Below are positions 35,832-46,481 of a stretch of DNA of 64,000 nt, piece after piece (the stretch's first letter is position 1; each line of letters begins with the position of its first letter). The translations under genes were made by a program, and so were the position numbers. The notes beneath the pieces are model-generated. The model searched no databases. It was not told the DNA's origin and saw nothing but the letters and a program-made list of their open reading frames with translations. The stretch spans positions 216,001-280,000 of the forward strand of contig JAFEMH010000073.1 of NCBI GenBank assembly GCA_022495995.1, read 5' to 3'. Source of the DNA: Adenophora triphylla var. japonica. Lineage: Eukaryota; Streptophyta; Magnoliopsida; Asterales; Campanulaceae.

Positions 35832-35836
35832 TCTTG

Positions 35837-36298
35837 TTGATTGGTCCAAACCACCTATGTTTGATGGGTGTCGTTGTGATGTTCCTCAAGCAATGACATC
35901 CGATCCTGTTGATGACGTTGAATCAGTTGCTGAGTCAGATAAGGAGACCGAGGAAGTGTTTGCAGATCCTATTTGTGTTAAAACAATTGATAGTGAATAA
36001 CATAATCAATTGGTGTGGACGTTGGAAGAGGTTACCGTTGATCATCGGTACGCAGATCCTTTTGACACGTATACCCCCCGTTATTCTGTTTTGTTTATCG
36101 TTCAGAAATTGATTATTGAGTATTTCGTCTCAACGCAATGGAGCGATTGGATGGATGTTGTCACGAAGGCATTGAAGTTTAGAGTTCGCCAAGGATATAG
36201 CGTTCCTTTTACAGATGAAGTTTGGATTTTCCGGGTTATAGTAGTGTTCCTATTGAGGATATTGACTCGAGAACGAGTCTTTTCTAAGGAGGGGAGGA
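35837..36298 (+). pseudogene. 3' internal part of gag-only element
   Basis: Continues the Gag-like frame (DWSKPPMFDGCRCDVPQAM, DKETEEVFADPICVKTID) to a stop at about 35998. A second open stretch at 36010-36408 (WTLEEVTVDHRYADPFDTYT) has no recognised domain. A polypurine tract at 36286-36298 precedes the 3' LTR. Confidence 0.6.
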
Positions 36299-36698
36299 TG
36301 ATGCAGGTTGAACAGAAACAGAAGGCAGCAACAACAGAAACAGAGGCAGGCAACTGGAAGCGAGGCGCCAGCCTCACCTTCGGCCAGGCGCGCCTGGGAG
36401 CCAGGTAGAAGTGCAGAAACAGGCCTGCGGCCGGCAAGGTGATTTGGGCTTCAGCGTTGTTGGTTTTTGGGTTTTATTGAAATATTAAGTTAGGGTATTT
36501 TAGTACTTTAATTTAAAAGTTGTATTAGGGTTTCGTAGGATTCTAGAATGTTCTTAGAATTAGTATTTAAACAATGGTAGGGTTTTGTTTTGAGGCAACC
36601 TTTGATTTTATGAAATAGAAAAGAAAAGCTTGAAGCTTTCAAATATTGTTTCTTGTTTATCGTTCGGTCATTCTAATCTCTAGTCTCCGTTGGCATTA
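36299..36698 (+). repeat. 3' LTR of gag-only element
   Basis: 400 bp. Contains the palindrome CCAGGCGCGCCTGG at about 36384-36397. Confidence 0.85.
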
Positions 36699-36703
36699 GC
36701 TTG

Positions 36704-37072
36704 AGTGGTAACATCCCCATAAAAATTGGGCAGTTGAAGCAAATATATGTTCTTGATCTCAGCAACAACAATATCCAGGCATCATTCCAAACACTAAATC
36801 AAATCTCACTCACTTGGCAAAGCTTGACCTCTCCAGCAACTCTCTCTGGTCTAATCCCAAACTCTCTTGAAAAGCTCGATTTTCTATTCTCTTTTAGTAT
36901 CATAAACGAAAATCTACGTGGTCCAGTGCCAATAGAACTATTTCAGTTATTTCCTGAGCATAGCTTTGAAGGAAATCCACAGTTGTGTGGTCTGTTATTG
37001 CAGAGGCCTTGCATTTCCGAGTCAGTTTTAGGTTTGGGGTGCACCTGGAGTTGCATGTTCTTGGAATTTTAA
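36704..37072 (+). pseudogene. LRR receptor-like protein pseudogene, part 3
   Basis: After the GCTTG duplication the sequence reads LSGNIPIKIGQLKQIYVLDLSNNN, aligning with the intact gene from SLSGNIPIEIGQLKPIHV. Frame changes follow, then GPVPIELFQ, SFEGNPQLCG and RPCISE. The C-terminal membrane segment is lost, with a stop at 37072. Together with parts 1 and 2 this is one disrupted gene. Confidence 0.88.
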
Positions 37073-37776
37073 TATACAAGATTTTATCAAATTTGTTATA
37101 ATTATTTAGTGAAATGTTTCATTCCTTGGAATGATAATTCGCGTGACAATGGGCATAAATTAAAATTTTCCGCTGCTCTGATTTCGACCTTTCCAAGTAA
37201 ATTCATTGCATTACCAAGTCATATGAAAAACATAGTAATATTACAACCAAAAGAATAAAGGTCTTATGTCAACTGTGGTAATATAAATATACTCCTATAC
37301 ATCTAAATTCCTCAGTCTTACCAACTTCATCACCAACCCTTTGAAGGACAGTATCTACAAGACAAGTACTGAATGTGAACGAATCTGATAGAGCCAGCAG
37401 CATTGAATAGACGACTTAATTATTTTAACAACTAAATATTTCCAATTTCAGATCACAATCTTGACTTCAACCTGCTCATACTACTCTCTAGAAGTCCACT
37501 TTTTTAATGTCCATCAAATGGTTAAGCAACGGTTTTAAGCTAATAAAGACTTGAATCAGCTCATCCAATTAAGTTAAACACCACTGATCGTACTTGCTTA
37601 CGTACTATGTAATGAAAAAATTAAAAAATTTAGAAGCATTGAAGTTGACTTAAAGAGGAACTATATAGTGGACGAAAAAATCTCTAGTTGTAATCAGGCA
37701 CATTAGATTATGACCAAAGTGTAACTAAGTTAGTTAGATTTGACGAACCTTACTTGTCAATCTCCAGAAAGCACCA
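37073..37776. other. Spacer and probable promoter of RLP gene
   Basis: No reading frame. AT-rich sequence immediately upstream of the RLP start; I could not pick a TATA box with confidence. Confidence 0.4.
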
Positions 37777-39951
37777 ATGAGACTAGTTGTAGTATTTCTT
37801 TCCTATCTTCTTATGTATGTAGCTCAAAGTTATCACTCCCACGCCTTATGCTCTTCGCGTGACCGCAATTCCCTTTTAATTTTCTCCCTCAACGTTCATA
37901 TAAACTCTCCATTAAATTGGTCTTCTGCAGTTTCCTGCTGCTCCTGGGAGGGAATCGGTTGTGATAGGAATGGCCAAGTCACCCGTTTATGGCTTCCTTC
38001 TAGAAACATCCATGGAGGCATCTCCCCATCTCTCACCAATCTCACCTCACTCTCTCATCTCAATCTCTCCCACAATTTTCTCTCTGGCCCTCTCCCAGAT
38101 GGACTTTTCACGTCCCTAAATAATCTTGAGGTCACTGACTTGAGCTATAATCAGCTTTTAGGGCAAATAACTGATACCCTTCCTGCTACTATCCAAACTC
38201 TAGACTTATCTAGCAACCACTTTGAAGGGCCAATTCAAGCTTCATTTCTCTCGCCTGCTTTGAACTTAATGAGCCTCAACGTCAGCAATAACACCTTCAA
38301 CGGCCAACTTCCAACTTCCATCTGCAAAATTTCTCCCGTCCTCTTGCTTCTAGATCTTTCTTTCAATCGGTTTAGTGGCAAGATTCCAGAAGGTTTCAGC
38401 AAGTGTTCCAACCTAGAGGTATTGCGTGCTGGTTTTAATAGTCTCAATGGACAGCTTCCAAGTGATATTTACAGCCTTGGATCATTACAAGAAATCTCTT
38501 TTCCAAGAAATACCCTTTTCGGACAAATAAATGAAGGCATTTCTAATCTCACCAGCCTCAGAATTCTTTCACTATACGATAACCTTTTCACTGGCTTCAT
38601 CCCTCAGAATATTGGGAGGCTGTCAGACTTGGAACAGTTACTTCTTCACAATAACAATATCAGAGGAACCCTTCCTTTGACTCTGATGAATTGCACCAAT
38701 CTCAGGACCCTGATTGCAAGGGGAAACTCCCTAGTTGGTCAACTCTCCAGTTTCAATTTCTCCACGTTCGTCCACCTTGAAGCTATTGACCTGGGGGACA
38801 ACAGTTTTACTGGTACCTTGTCAGGAAGCCTTTTCTTGTGCAAGTCCTTAAAGGCGATCAGGTTGTCCAATAACCAGTTAAATGGAGAGGTTTTACCCGA
38901 TATTCTTGAATTAAAACATCTATCCTTCCTCTCACTTTCTAACAACAGCCTCACGAATTTCAAATTAGCAATCCGGGTCTTGATGAACCTTGAGAATCTC
39001 AAAACGGTCATCCTCTCAAAGAACTTCTACAACGAGAGGATGCCAAAAGATGTAGGTAAAAAAGGATTTCACAATATTCAGGTGCTCGGTTTAGGCGGTT
39101 GCAAGCTTCGGGGTCAATTTCCAGCTTGGTTAGGAACACTCCAGAAAGTCAAGGTACTTGACCTATCATTTAACCAAATCACAGGCCTCATTCCAGGATG
39201 GTTAGGGAACCTTCCAAACCTCTTTCATCTAGACTTGTCTGAAAACAACCTTTGGGGAGAATTTACAAAAGAACTTACATCGCTTCCTCAACTGGCAACA
39301 CAAAAGGGAGTGAATCAGGTGGATAACGCTACTGATTTAGAATTCCCAATCTTAGTTCAACCGTACACTTCTTCATATTTGCAGTACAATAAGCTGATTT
39401 ACTTGCCGCCTGCTATATACTTGGGAAGAAACAGCTTGAGTGGTAACATCCCCATAGAGATTGGGCAGCTGAAGCCAATTCATGTTCTTGATCTCAGCAA
39501 CAACAATTTCTCAGGCATCATTCCAAACACCATATCACGTCTCACCAACTTGGTAAAGCTTGACCTCTCCAATAACCATCTCTCTGGTATAATCCCAATA
39601 TCTCTCAGAGATCTCCATTTTCTGTCCTCTTTTAGCGTCGAAAACAACAATCTACAAGGTCCAGTGCCAACAGGAGGACAATTTGATACCTTTTCTGAGC
39701 GCAGCTTTGAAGGAAACCCACAGTTGTGTGGTACGCTATTAATGAGGCCTTGCATTTCTGAGCCAGTTCCTACAAATCATTCAGAGCCTGCAAAAGTCAT
39801 AAATGATACTGTCATTCTTGCTATAATCAAAGGGGTTGGATTCGGAGGTAGCTTGGTGCTTACAATAACCATGTTATGGATGTCTAGAGCAGGGCGCTTG
39901 CTGGTCAACAGGGTTGTTGATGCTCTTCTTAAGAATTGCTTCTGTTCTTGA
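37777..39951 (+). CDS. Leucine-rich-repeat receptor-like protein (RLP2/RLP3, PSY1R-like ectodomain)
   Basis: Uninterrupted 724-residue single-exon frame. Signal peptide at about 1-23 (VVVFLSYLLMYVAQ). LRR N-terminal cap with the paired-cysteine motif CCSWEGIGC at 54-62. About 20 extracellular LRRs follow (LDLSxNxFxGxIP pattern). A non-LRR island around 505-545 (QVDNATDLEF...PAIYLGRNSLSG) resembles that of PSY1R/BRI1-type receptors. Then come the last LRRs, the cap SFEGNPQLCG, one membrane helix near 680-703 (ILAIIKGVGFGGSLVLTITM) and a short 20-residue tail with no kinase. Such RLPs sit at the plasma membrane and signal through partner kinases; RLP3 of this type acts in Fusarium resistance in Arabidopsis. 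The neighbouring paralogue is a pseudogene. The exact ligand is unknown. Confidence 0.92.
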   Translation: MRLVVVFLSYLLMYVAQSYHSHALCSSRDRNSLLIFSLNVHINSPLNWSSAVSCCSWEGIGCDRNGQVTRLWLPSRNIHGGISPSLTNLTSLSHLNLSHNFLSGPLPDGLFTSLNNLEVTDLSYNQLLGQITDTLPATIQTLDLSSNHFEGPIQASFLSPALNLMSLNVSNNTFNGQLPTSICKISPVLLLLDLSFNRFSGKIPEGFSKCSNLEVLRAGFNSLNGQLPSDIYSLGSLQEISFPRNTLFGQINEGISNLTSLRILSLYDNLFTGFIPQNIGRLSDLEQLLLHNNNIRGTLPLTLMNCTNLRTLIARGNSLVGQLSSFNFSTFVHLEAIDLGDNSFTGTLSGSLFLCKSLKAIRLSNNQLNGEVLPDILELKHLSFLSLSNNSLTNFKLAIRVLMNLENLKTVILSKNFYNERMPKDVGKKGFHNIQVLGLGGCKLRGQFPAWLGTLQKVKVLDLSFNQITGLIPGWLGNLPNLFHLDLSENNLWGEFTKELTSLPQLATQKGVNQVDNATDLEFPILVQPYTSSYLQYNKLIYLPPAIYLGRNSLSGNIPIEIGQLKPIHVLDLSNNNFSGIIPNTISRLTNLVKLDLSNNHLSGIIPISLRDLHFLSSFSVENNNLQGPVPTGGQFDTFSERSFEGNPQLCGTLLMRPCISEPVPTNHSEPAKVINDTVILAIIKGVGFGGSLVLTITMLWMSRAGRLLVNRVVDALLKNCFCS

Positions 39952-40228
39952 CTTAAACTTTAGGAAATTTAATCAACAAGATTTAATTCTACTCACCTTT
40001 TGTCACATATTTGACTCCAGTACTCCACTATGAAGTCAAACACCTGCAGGTATCCTTCGCAGTTGCTTTCTTTTTCCACAAGCCTCTGTAAAATCAAGTT
40101 ATTAGGAATAATATTGCCCTCAATCACTTGAAAAAACCATCTTGAATACTTTCAGTGTTAGCAATACTGAGTTTTTAGATGAACATATGAAGAAAAAAAA
40201 AATGATCAAAAAAATTATAAATTCATAA

Positions 40229-43200
40229 CTATGGAATCGGCCAAACTTTCACAGTTGTTTGTGTCCCCTTAACTTCCGAATCTTCGTTAAGGTACTTGGG
40301 ACTATCCAAAGTATCTTGATCTACAAAACATTGTTGTTGTATCACTAACACTGATACTTTACAATATGAATCCGAAGACGTTAACATGTCTCCGATAACC
40401 CCTAGCTCCGGGAACTCATTCCATTCTGTTAGTCCCTCTAACAATGTAGATCTTACTGAATGGCGTCTTCCAACCAAAATTAGGTCAAAAACATTTTCTA
40501 CCTTGATAATTCCGTTGACTAATTCTACGCTATCTTTCACATGCTCCTCTTCAACTATACAATTTGTACTATGCATATGGTCGAGTTTAAATTCTGCAAT
40601 CATTTCCCAATCTTGCTCTACTTCATTGGCTTCCCATTCATTTATCTTGGAGTCGATGAAATGAACCACTGTTAAGGCTACGTTGGAGTGTTTAGCCATC
40701 CGGGAACCATAAGCTAATGCTTCCCTATCATCTTCACCACCCAAGAATAGTACTCCAATGCTGTATGTATATTTGCTTGCTGATATATGGATATTTCCCT
40801 TCATTGAGCCACGATCCACCAGTATCCCAATCGAGCACGGAGCCTTTTTGAGGATGTTAAGGTTCACGGTCCGTATAGCATTGGCTGATACCTCGGGCAC
40901 ATGCATGTTCATAACCTTGTGGAACGGAAGAATCAATAAAGAAACCTTCTTTTCTATGGCAAATCCACAAACTTCATTGTGCATTGTCTTGTAAGGCGAT
41001 ATAGATGTGAAAGGGTACACCATAATACCATCCGCTTGCATCTCATATTGTCGAAAGGCATTAATGATGCATTCAGATGGAGATGATTGTGAAGAAGTCT
41101 TCTTTTGACGATGATGAGCGATGAAAACTGGTGCAGCTCTCCCAACAAGCTCGATGAAGTGGATCACGTACAAGCAAACGGGACTTTTCAAGCTAGGGCT
41201 AGTGACTTCGATAAGATTAATGATAGATGGAGTTTGATCTTGATGGTAAATGCATGCAAGTATTCGGAGTTCTCCATATGTTCTAAGGTGTTGGACCGTT
41301 CTCTTGCAAGTTGCAAATCCCCGAGACGGCTTATAGAGGAATTTTACCATCGGCGAGGTGATTGTGGTGAAGATAACTGCAGAGATCACCATGACACAAT
41401 AGGTTTCTCTATCTATCAACTGCAACACCAAAAAAGAAAACAATAAGCGAAGAATTAAAGAGGCAATTGGTTCATATTTTCCTTATTCACTTCTTCAAAG
41501 CCACAATTTCCAACAAAAGGTACTTGAAAAGTGAAGTTTGTTATGAAAACTTACCTGATGATGCATAGCGTGCCCAAGGTATAACACATCAACAATACCT
41601 TGCGTACTCATGATGAGGCCAAGATGAAGAGCATCATAGATCGACATTTTGAAATAGATACAAGGCACCATTGTTGCAATTATTTTCCATAAAATCCCAG
41701 AAAATTCGAGTAGCCCTACAATGCCAGCCGTTCTAGCATGTATCATTGAAAAATCAATCCATGCAGTGTTATAAGCAACGTAGAGTGGTATCATAAGACA
41801 CGACACAAAGCTTTCGAGCTTGGTAGCTAATGTTGACCCTAACGGCGGTCCACTTGGTATAGCAACGCCCAAAATCGTTGGTCCAAACAAAAAATGTTGC
41901 CCTATAATCTCACTATACAATGCAGTCCCCATAATCATGACAAAAACCCACATCATATATCCTTCTTTCATAGTTCTTTCCTGAAATTGACGTCGTACCA
42001 TCCAAAGCATTATAGGCCGGAGGACATATACAATGATAAGAACAAGACACATTATGAGTACACACATTAAAGTCAACGTGTCTTTCCATTTTCCGTATTG
42101 ATGTTCTGTCATTGTGAATATAATGACCACCAAAGCCCAAGAACTTGTGCCACTTATCATGGAAGAAGATACAGCCAGCCTGCCTATTTCGGTGTTGAGG
42201 AGCTTTATATCGCCTAAGAAGCAAATAATAATGTGGAAGGAACTTAGGCATTGGAAGAAGGCAACCCAATATAGAGATTTGTGTAGATTAGGGTTCATGG
42301 GAGTGGAATGCCTCAAAATCATGGCCATGAAGAAGTTTAGTAATAAGGGTATAGAGAAAACAGAGAAGCCTATTGCCATGGCTTTATTCCCTGGTTTTCT
42401 CAAGAGACTGATATCGGTTTTGACTGCAAAAAGGAATAGAAATAACATCACTCCAAAATAGGCATATATATTTCCAACAATGAAGCTTTGAGCTGAGAAT
42501 ACATAAGCCCCAAAAAATTGGCTTTTCCCCAAAACAGATGGCCCCAAGAGTAATCCAGCCTGGTTAGAGAAAAGAAGAGGCACCAAGATTAGATAAACAA
42601 GATTTGTAAATTTCCATAAATGAGTATCCATCTTTTAGGCTATGTTATCAAATTAGAATCACAAAATTGGAATTAAAAGTGTATTTTTAGTTCTGTTAAA
42701 TTCATATTCCTCAAATCCAAATCTTTTGTAGCACCAGTGAGGCATCTGAAACGAAATCATATGTACCACTTTTGTTTATTACATTGTGTACCACAGGCGA
42801 TCTAACGATTATCATGCATCGCTGATAACGTCATGATGGCATAGGCCCTAATGACTTATAACCTTTGGATTACCTATACCCAGTGGCGAGGCTACACTCA
42901 ATGCAAGGGGGTCAGACCCCCTTCAATTTTGGAATGTGTCAATTTTAGTACTAACAAATTTTTAGAAAATGACATTTTACTACTAAAAATTATGAATTTG
43001 TATGTTTTGACCCCCTTAATTTTGAGAAAATTACTACTAAAAATTATAAATTTAACATAAAAATTATGAATTTGTATGTTTTGACCCCCTAATATATTAA
43101 ATTCAAATACCTTAATCATAATGTTATGCTAAAAAAATGTGATCCCCTTTCAAAAAAATCCTGTCTTCGCTCTGCCTATACCTTTTAACCTTTGGATCAC

Positions 43201-43649
43201 CAATAACTTATAACCTTTGGATTACCTGTGATACACAAAAGTGGTACAAGTAATCTGATCTCGATGCAACCTCATCATGAACAAATAAGCCCTAAAAAGT
43301 AGGGCACAAAAAGTGGTATAGGAAACTTGAAACCATGTTCTTATTCAAATTCCGAATTCAAAGCTTGAAATTGAATTTCGAAACATGCCCTAATTCATGA
43401 AAAGCACGAATAATTTGGGAGGAATTAGATGCTTACGATAAATTGAGAAATGAAACTGCCTTGACCGAGAGGAGTAAGGAAATATTCAACAATGGCAGCG
43501 CCGGTAGAGAACAATGTTATCTGGAAAAGAAGAAGTGGCGTGGGATACGTGAAAGGGTGTTGGCCAAAAAATACTCCCTTAAATTTTCCGGGAATATGTA
43601 AGAGGCATATGTTGGTGTCGTTTATTTCTTTGATTTTGTCCATTTTCAA
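40229..43649 (-). CDS. CHX cation/proton antiporter (CPA2 family), three exons
   Basis: Exon 1 43649-43437, exon 2 42559-41555, exon 3 41419-40229. All junctions are GT-AG in phase 0 and rebuild the family segment SQFI/AGLLLGPSVLG and HHQ/LIDRETY. Total is about 802 residues, the normal CHX size. The N-terminal half is a multi-helix Na+/H+ exchanger domain (FHIIICFLGDIKLLNTEIGRL); the C-terminal half is the cytosolic UspA-like regulatory region (VLFLGGEDDREALAYGSRMA, DLILVGRR). CHX proteins exchange K+ or Na+ for protons at plasma or endomembranes, often in pollen. Oddities: the usual Asn-Asp ion-binding pair is Ser-Gly here (MISGTSSW), and the later Lys of the SGLKTD motif is replaced (VAYNTAWIDF). 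Intron 1 carries two MITEs. A Mutator-like element sits 195 bp upstream of the ATG. Confidence 0.92.
42763..43247. mobile_element. MITE in CHX intron 1
   Basis: GTACCACTTTTGT at left and ACAAAAGTGGTAC at right are perfect inverted ends, with further inverted sequence inside (TGTACCACAGG / CCTGTGATACA). Family unassigned. A hAT-type MITE is inserted within it. Confidence 0.65.
42881..43174. mobile_element. hAT-type MITE nested in the intron MITE
   Basis: Imperfect ends CAGTGGCGAGGC and GTCTTCGCTCTG are flanked by a perfect 8-bp duplication CCTATACC (42873-42880, 43175-43182), the hAT signature. 294 bp, no coding. Confidence 0.8.
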
Positions 43650-43710
43650 GTTTTTGCATAATTGGGGAAGAATCTCTCAAGTTTCCATTAGTGAAATGGG
43701 GGAAGAACAG

Positions 43711-43724
43711 TGTGTGTATGTGTA

Positions 43725-43757
<33 letters not shown>
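43711..43757. repeat. (TG)n(AG)n microsatellite in CHX upstream region
   Basis: About 30 bp of TG/TA repeats followed by about 17 bp of AG repeats, 60-110 bp upstream of the CHX start codon, probably in the 5' leader or promoter. Confidence 0.9.
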
Positions 43758-43853
43758 TTAGCCTTTTGGAAATGAGATTTGAGTCCATGGACAAGAGGAA
43801 GAGGCGGGAAGAAGGAATTCTCATCTCTTTACACCTGCACCTGCTTAGGTAAA

Positions 43854-43899
43854 GGGAATTGTTATTCACCCCCGCAATTTTACTCAATACTCCCGCATT
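43854..43899 (+). repeat. MULE left terminal inverted repeat
   Basis: Pairs with 47920-47965 with only a few mismatches. Includes CACCCCCGC and ACTCAATACTCCCGC. Confidence 0.9.
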
Positions 43900-44200
43900 A
43901 GTATTTACAAAAAAATGCCATCAATTGAAATTACTTTATTACCCTAATTAATATGTTATACCCCCGCAATTGAGTTTGTTCAATATTATTTACTTTCTAC
44001 TCAACGCACCCGCAAAATATATTAAATTTAACTCCACTGCAAAACTAAAAACTTACCATTCTTTAAACGTCTCCTAATATTCCATAGACTTCTTCTCTTC
44101 CCACGCTCCTACAGTTCTACAGTTCTACAGTAAGTGAAAAATCCAACAAAGTTTATCTCCCTCGTTACTTTTACTCTATTTTACTGTATAAAGTTCAATT

Positions 44201-46481
44201 ATGGACGGAACAACCCATGATGAAGATGATCAAGACTTAAATGTAAGTATTTTTTCACTACTTACGTATTGTTTTTGCTACGTTTTTTGTTTGTTAAAGA
44301 AAAAAAAATACAGTTCGGCCAGCAATTGCCGAACTTATTTGTATAGTTCGGTTAATAGTGGCCGAACAATCATCCAATGTTCAGACACATGTGGCCGAAC
44401 AATTTATCATTGTTCAGACAATTATGGCCGAACAATTGATAAATGTTCAGACATTTGTGGCCGAACAAGTGAACAATGTTAAGACAATATTGGCCGAACA
44501 GTTGAACAATGTTCAGACAGTGTTGGCCGAACATTTTAAACTTTATTAATTTTTATTTGAAAATCTATTTGCAGTATACAAACGTATATTCAGATGATCA
44601 TGAAATTATTGAATTTGAAGATGCGCTTCCAGACTTCACGGATGTGTTCACAATGCCATTGTACTTCATTTCTCGAGAAAAATTATGTGAATGGGTGCGT
44701 GCTAAAGGAATGGAGAATGGTTTTGTTATTGTGATTGGTAAGTCTGACAATGGGTGTCGTAATACGAAACCTCGAATGGCTTTAACTTGTGAACGTAGCG
44801 GCATTTATCGTGAGTCAAAGAAAGTCTCCCAAATGTCTAAAGTAGCGATTCAAAATCATGTTGGAATCGTAGAGGGAAAGATATCTAAGAAAAAAAGATA
44901 TAGTGCAACAAAGAAATGCGGATGTCCATTCAGGTTGATGGCTAGGCAAGTCAATAATGAAGGTGAATGGCAATTGGAAGTAGGATGTGGGGTTCACAAT
45001 CATCCTATTGCAGATTCTATGGTGGGTCACTCTTTTGCAGGTAGAATGGTGAAACCGAAGAAGGAGCATGTCGTAGATATGTCACACGTGAATAGCCGTC
45101 CAAAGGATATTCTTTTTAGCTTAAAAGAGAGATTCCCAGATAACAAGTCCACGATTCGGACCGTATATAATGTACGCGTGAGAAGCAAAGTAAATGAGCG
45201 AGCAGGCCGATCTGAAGTACAACAACTCATGTTTAAATTGACCGAGCATAGTTATTACCATCTTTTCAGACGGTGCGAGAAGACGAACACAATTAAGGAT
45301 TTGTTTTTTGCTCACCCGCGTAGCATTGATTTGATGCGTGCTTTTCTATATGTCATATTGATGGATTGCACTTACAAGACTAATAGGTACAAGTTACCTT
45401 TGCTAGAAATTGTAGGCGTGACATCAACACAAATGGCCTTCTTCATTGCTGCCACATACTTCGAGTTTGAGAAAGAAGACAACTACACTTGGGCTTTGAC
45501 AGTATTGAAGGAACTTATGGATCCGTCACGCCTTCCTAATGTTATTGTCACAGATAGAGAACTTGCTTTGATGAATGCAATCCGTACAACCTTCCCTGCA
45601 TCAAACCATTTTCTTTGTCGGTGGAATATTAACAAAAACATTCTTGCAAACTGCAAGAAAATTTTGGGTAAGAAAGAGAAGTGGGATGGTTTTAATCTTA
45701 CCTGGAATCTACTAGTTACTTTAGAGTCGGAAACAAGATTTAATGACCGGGTATATCGATTAAATGGAGATTTCAAAGAATTCCCAAACGCTGTTAAGTA
45801 TGCCATGGAACAATGGATTGAGCCATACAAATAAAGGTTTGTGTCTTGTTGGACTGATAAGGTTATGCACTTTGACAACTTGACAACAAACAAGTATAAC
45901 TATCAAGCTTTATTTTCAATATTTCATATATTTTGTTAAAGACTTGATAATTAAATATGTAATTTATGCTACTATTATTTTAGGGTGGAGAGTCAACATG
46001 CCATGTTGAAAAAACAACTTGGATCGAGCAACGGGTCGTTTGACACATGTTGGGTTCAAATTCATAAACTTATTGAGTTGTCTCATATTGCAATTATGCA
46101 CTCATTTGAGAAAAGTAAGATTAAAGTGCAACATATATTCAACTCAAGTCATTTCTTGAGCTAAGAGGTATGGTGTCAGAGCATGCATTGGGTTTGATAC
46201 ATGAACAAATCAAGTTTCTGGGTGATAATGGGGTGGATGCTTTGTTATGTCGGTGTTATTTGAGATCGGTATACGGACTTCCTTGTCCACATCAGCTTAC
46301 GGATTATATCAAATCGGGGGATCCCATTGCACTTAATGATGTTCATGCTTTTTGGCGAAAGTTAGATGCCTTGCCGATTACATGCCCTAATGGAGACTTT
46401 CAAGATGACGTTCGTGATCGATATAAAGAGTTGAAGAATAATCTTGATACAAGATTTGAGGCTGCTAGAACCTTCCATTGA
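44201..46481 (+). pseudogene. FAR1-like MULE transposase, broken
   Basis: Three exons by GT-AG: 44201-44242 (MDGTTHDEDDQDLN), 44575-45893, 45984-46481. A FAR1-type DNA-binding region (CGCPFRLMARQ, VHNHP) lies in the first part of exon 2. The MULE transposase core follows with catalytic Asp in LMDCTYKTN, Asp in VIVTDRELALMNA and Glu in KVESQHAMLKKQ across the last intron. A SWIM zinc finger ends it (CRCYLRSVYGLPCPH). Two defects are visible: an in-frame TAA at 45832-45834 and a frame change near 46155 (HFL/ELRGMVSEHA). Otherwise it is well preserved, so the loss is recent. The enzyme would cut and paste MULEs in the nucleus. Confidence 0.88.
44313..44540 (+). repeat. 33-bp minisatellite in transposase intron 1
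   Basis: At least five units of 33 bp, pattern TGTTCAGACA....TGGCCGAACAAT, all within intron 1 (44243-44574). GGCCGAAC occurs in every unit. Confidence 0.9.

Larger units (their letters stand above)
31283..35836 (-). mobile_element. Ty1/copia element nested in the gag-only element
   Basis: LTRs 31288-31540 and 35594-35831 with a perfect TCTTG duplication (31283-31287, 35832-35836). On the minus strand: 5' LTR, primer site, Gag, protease, integrase, reverse transcriptase, RNase H, polypurine tract, 3' LTR. It is full-length (4.5 kb) but has two frameshifts and one stop, so it is recently dead. The LTRs differ by about eight substitutions and a 16-bp indel. Confidence 0.93.
30322..36703 (+). 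mobile_element. Gag-only LTR retroelement (gypsy-like) with nested copia element
   Basis: LTRs of 383 bp (30327-30709) and 400 bp (36299-36698) differ by about five substitutions and a 17-bp indel. They are flanked by a perfect GCTTG duplication (30322-30326, 36699-36703). A Met-tRNA primer site follows the left LTR, and a polypurine tract (AAGGAGGGGAGGA) precedes the right one. The only own coding sequence is a Gag-like frame; there is no protease or polymerase of its own. It resembles terminal-repeat elements with a gag domain. A complete copia element lies inside (31288-35831). Confidence 0.85.

Noticed and set aside
41495..42631. CHX start at 42631 as a complete protein
   Set aside because: An AG acceptor at 42560-42561 and the upstream exon 43437-43649 restore the conserved family N-terminus; sequence 5' of 42559 is intron.
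44313..44540. Regular 33-bp repeats resembling a CRISPR array, and an 11-residue repeat protein
   Set aside because: Repeats are degenerate with no distinct spacers, in a plant genome, and they lie in a spliced intron of the transposase gene.
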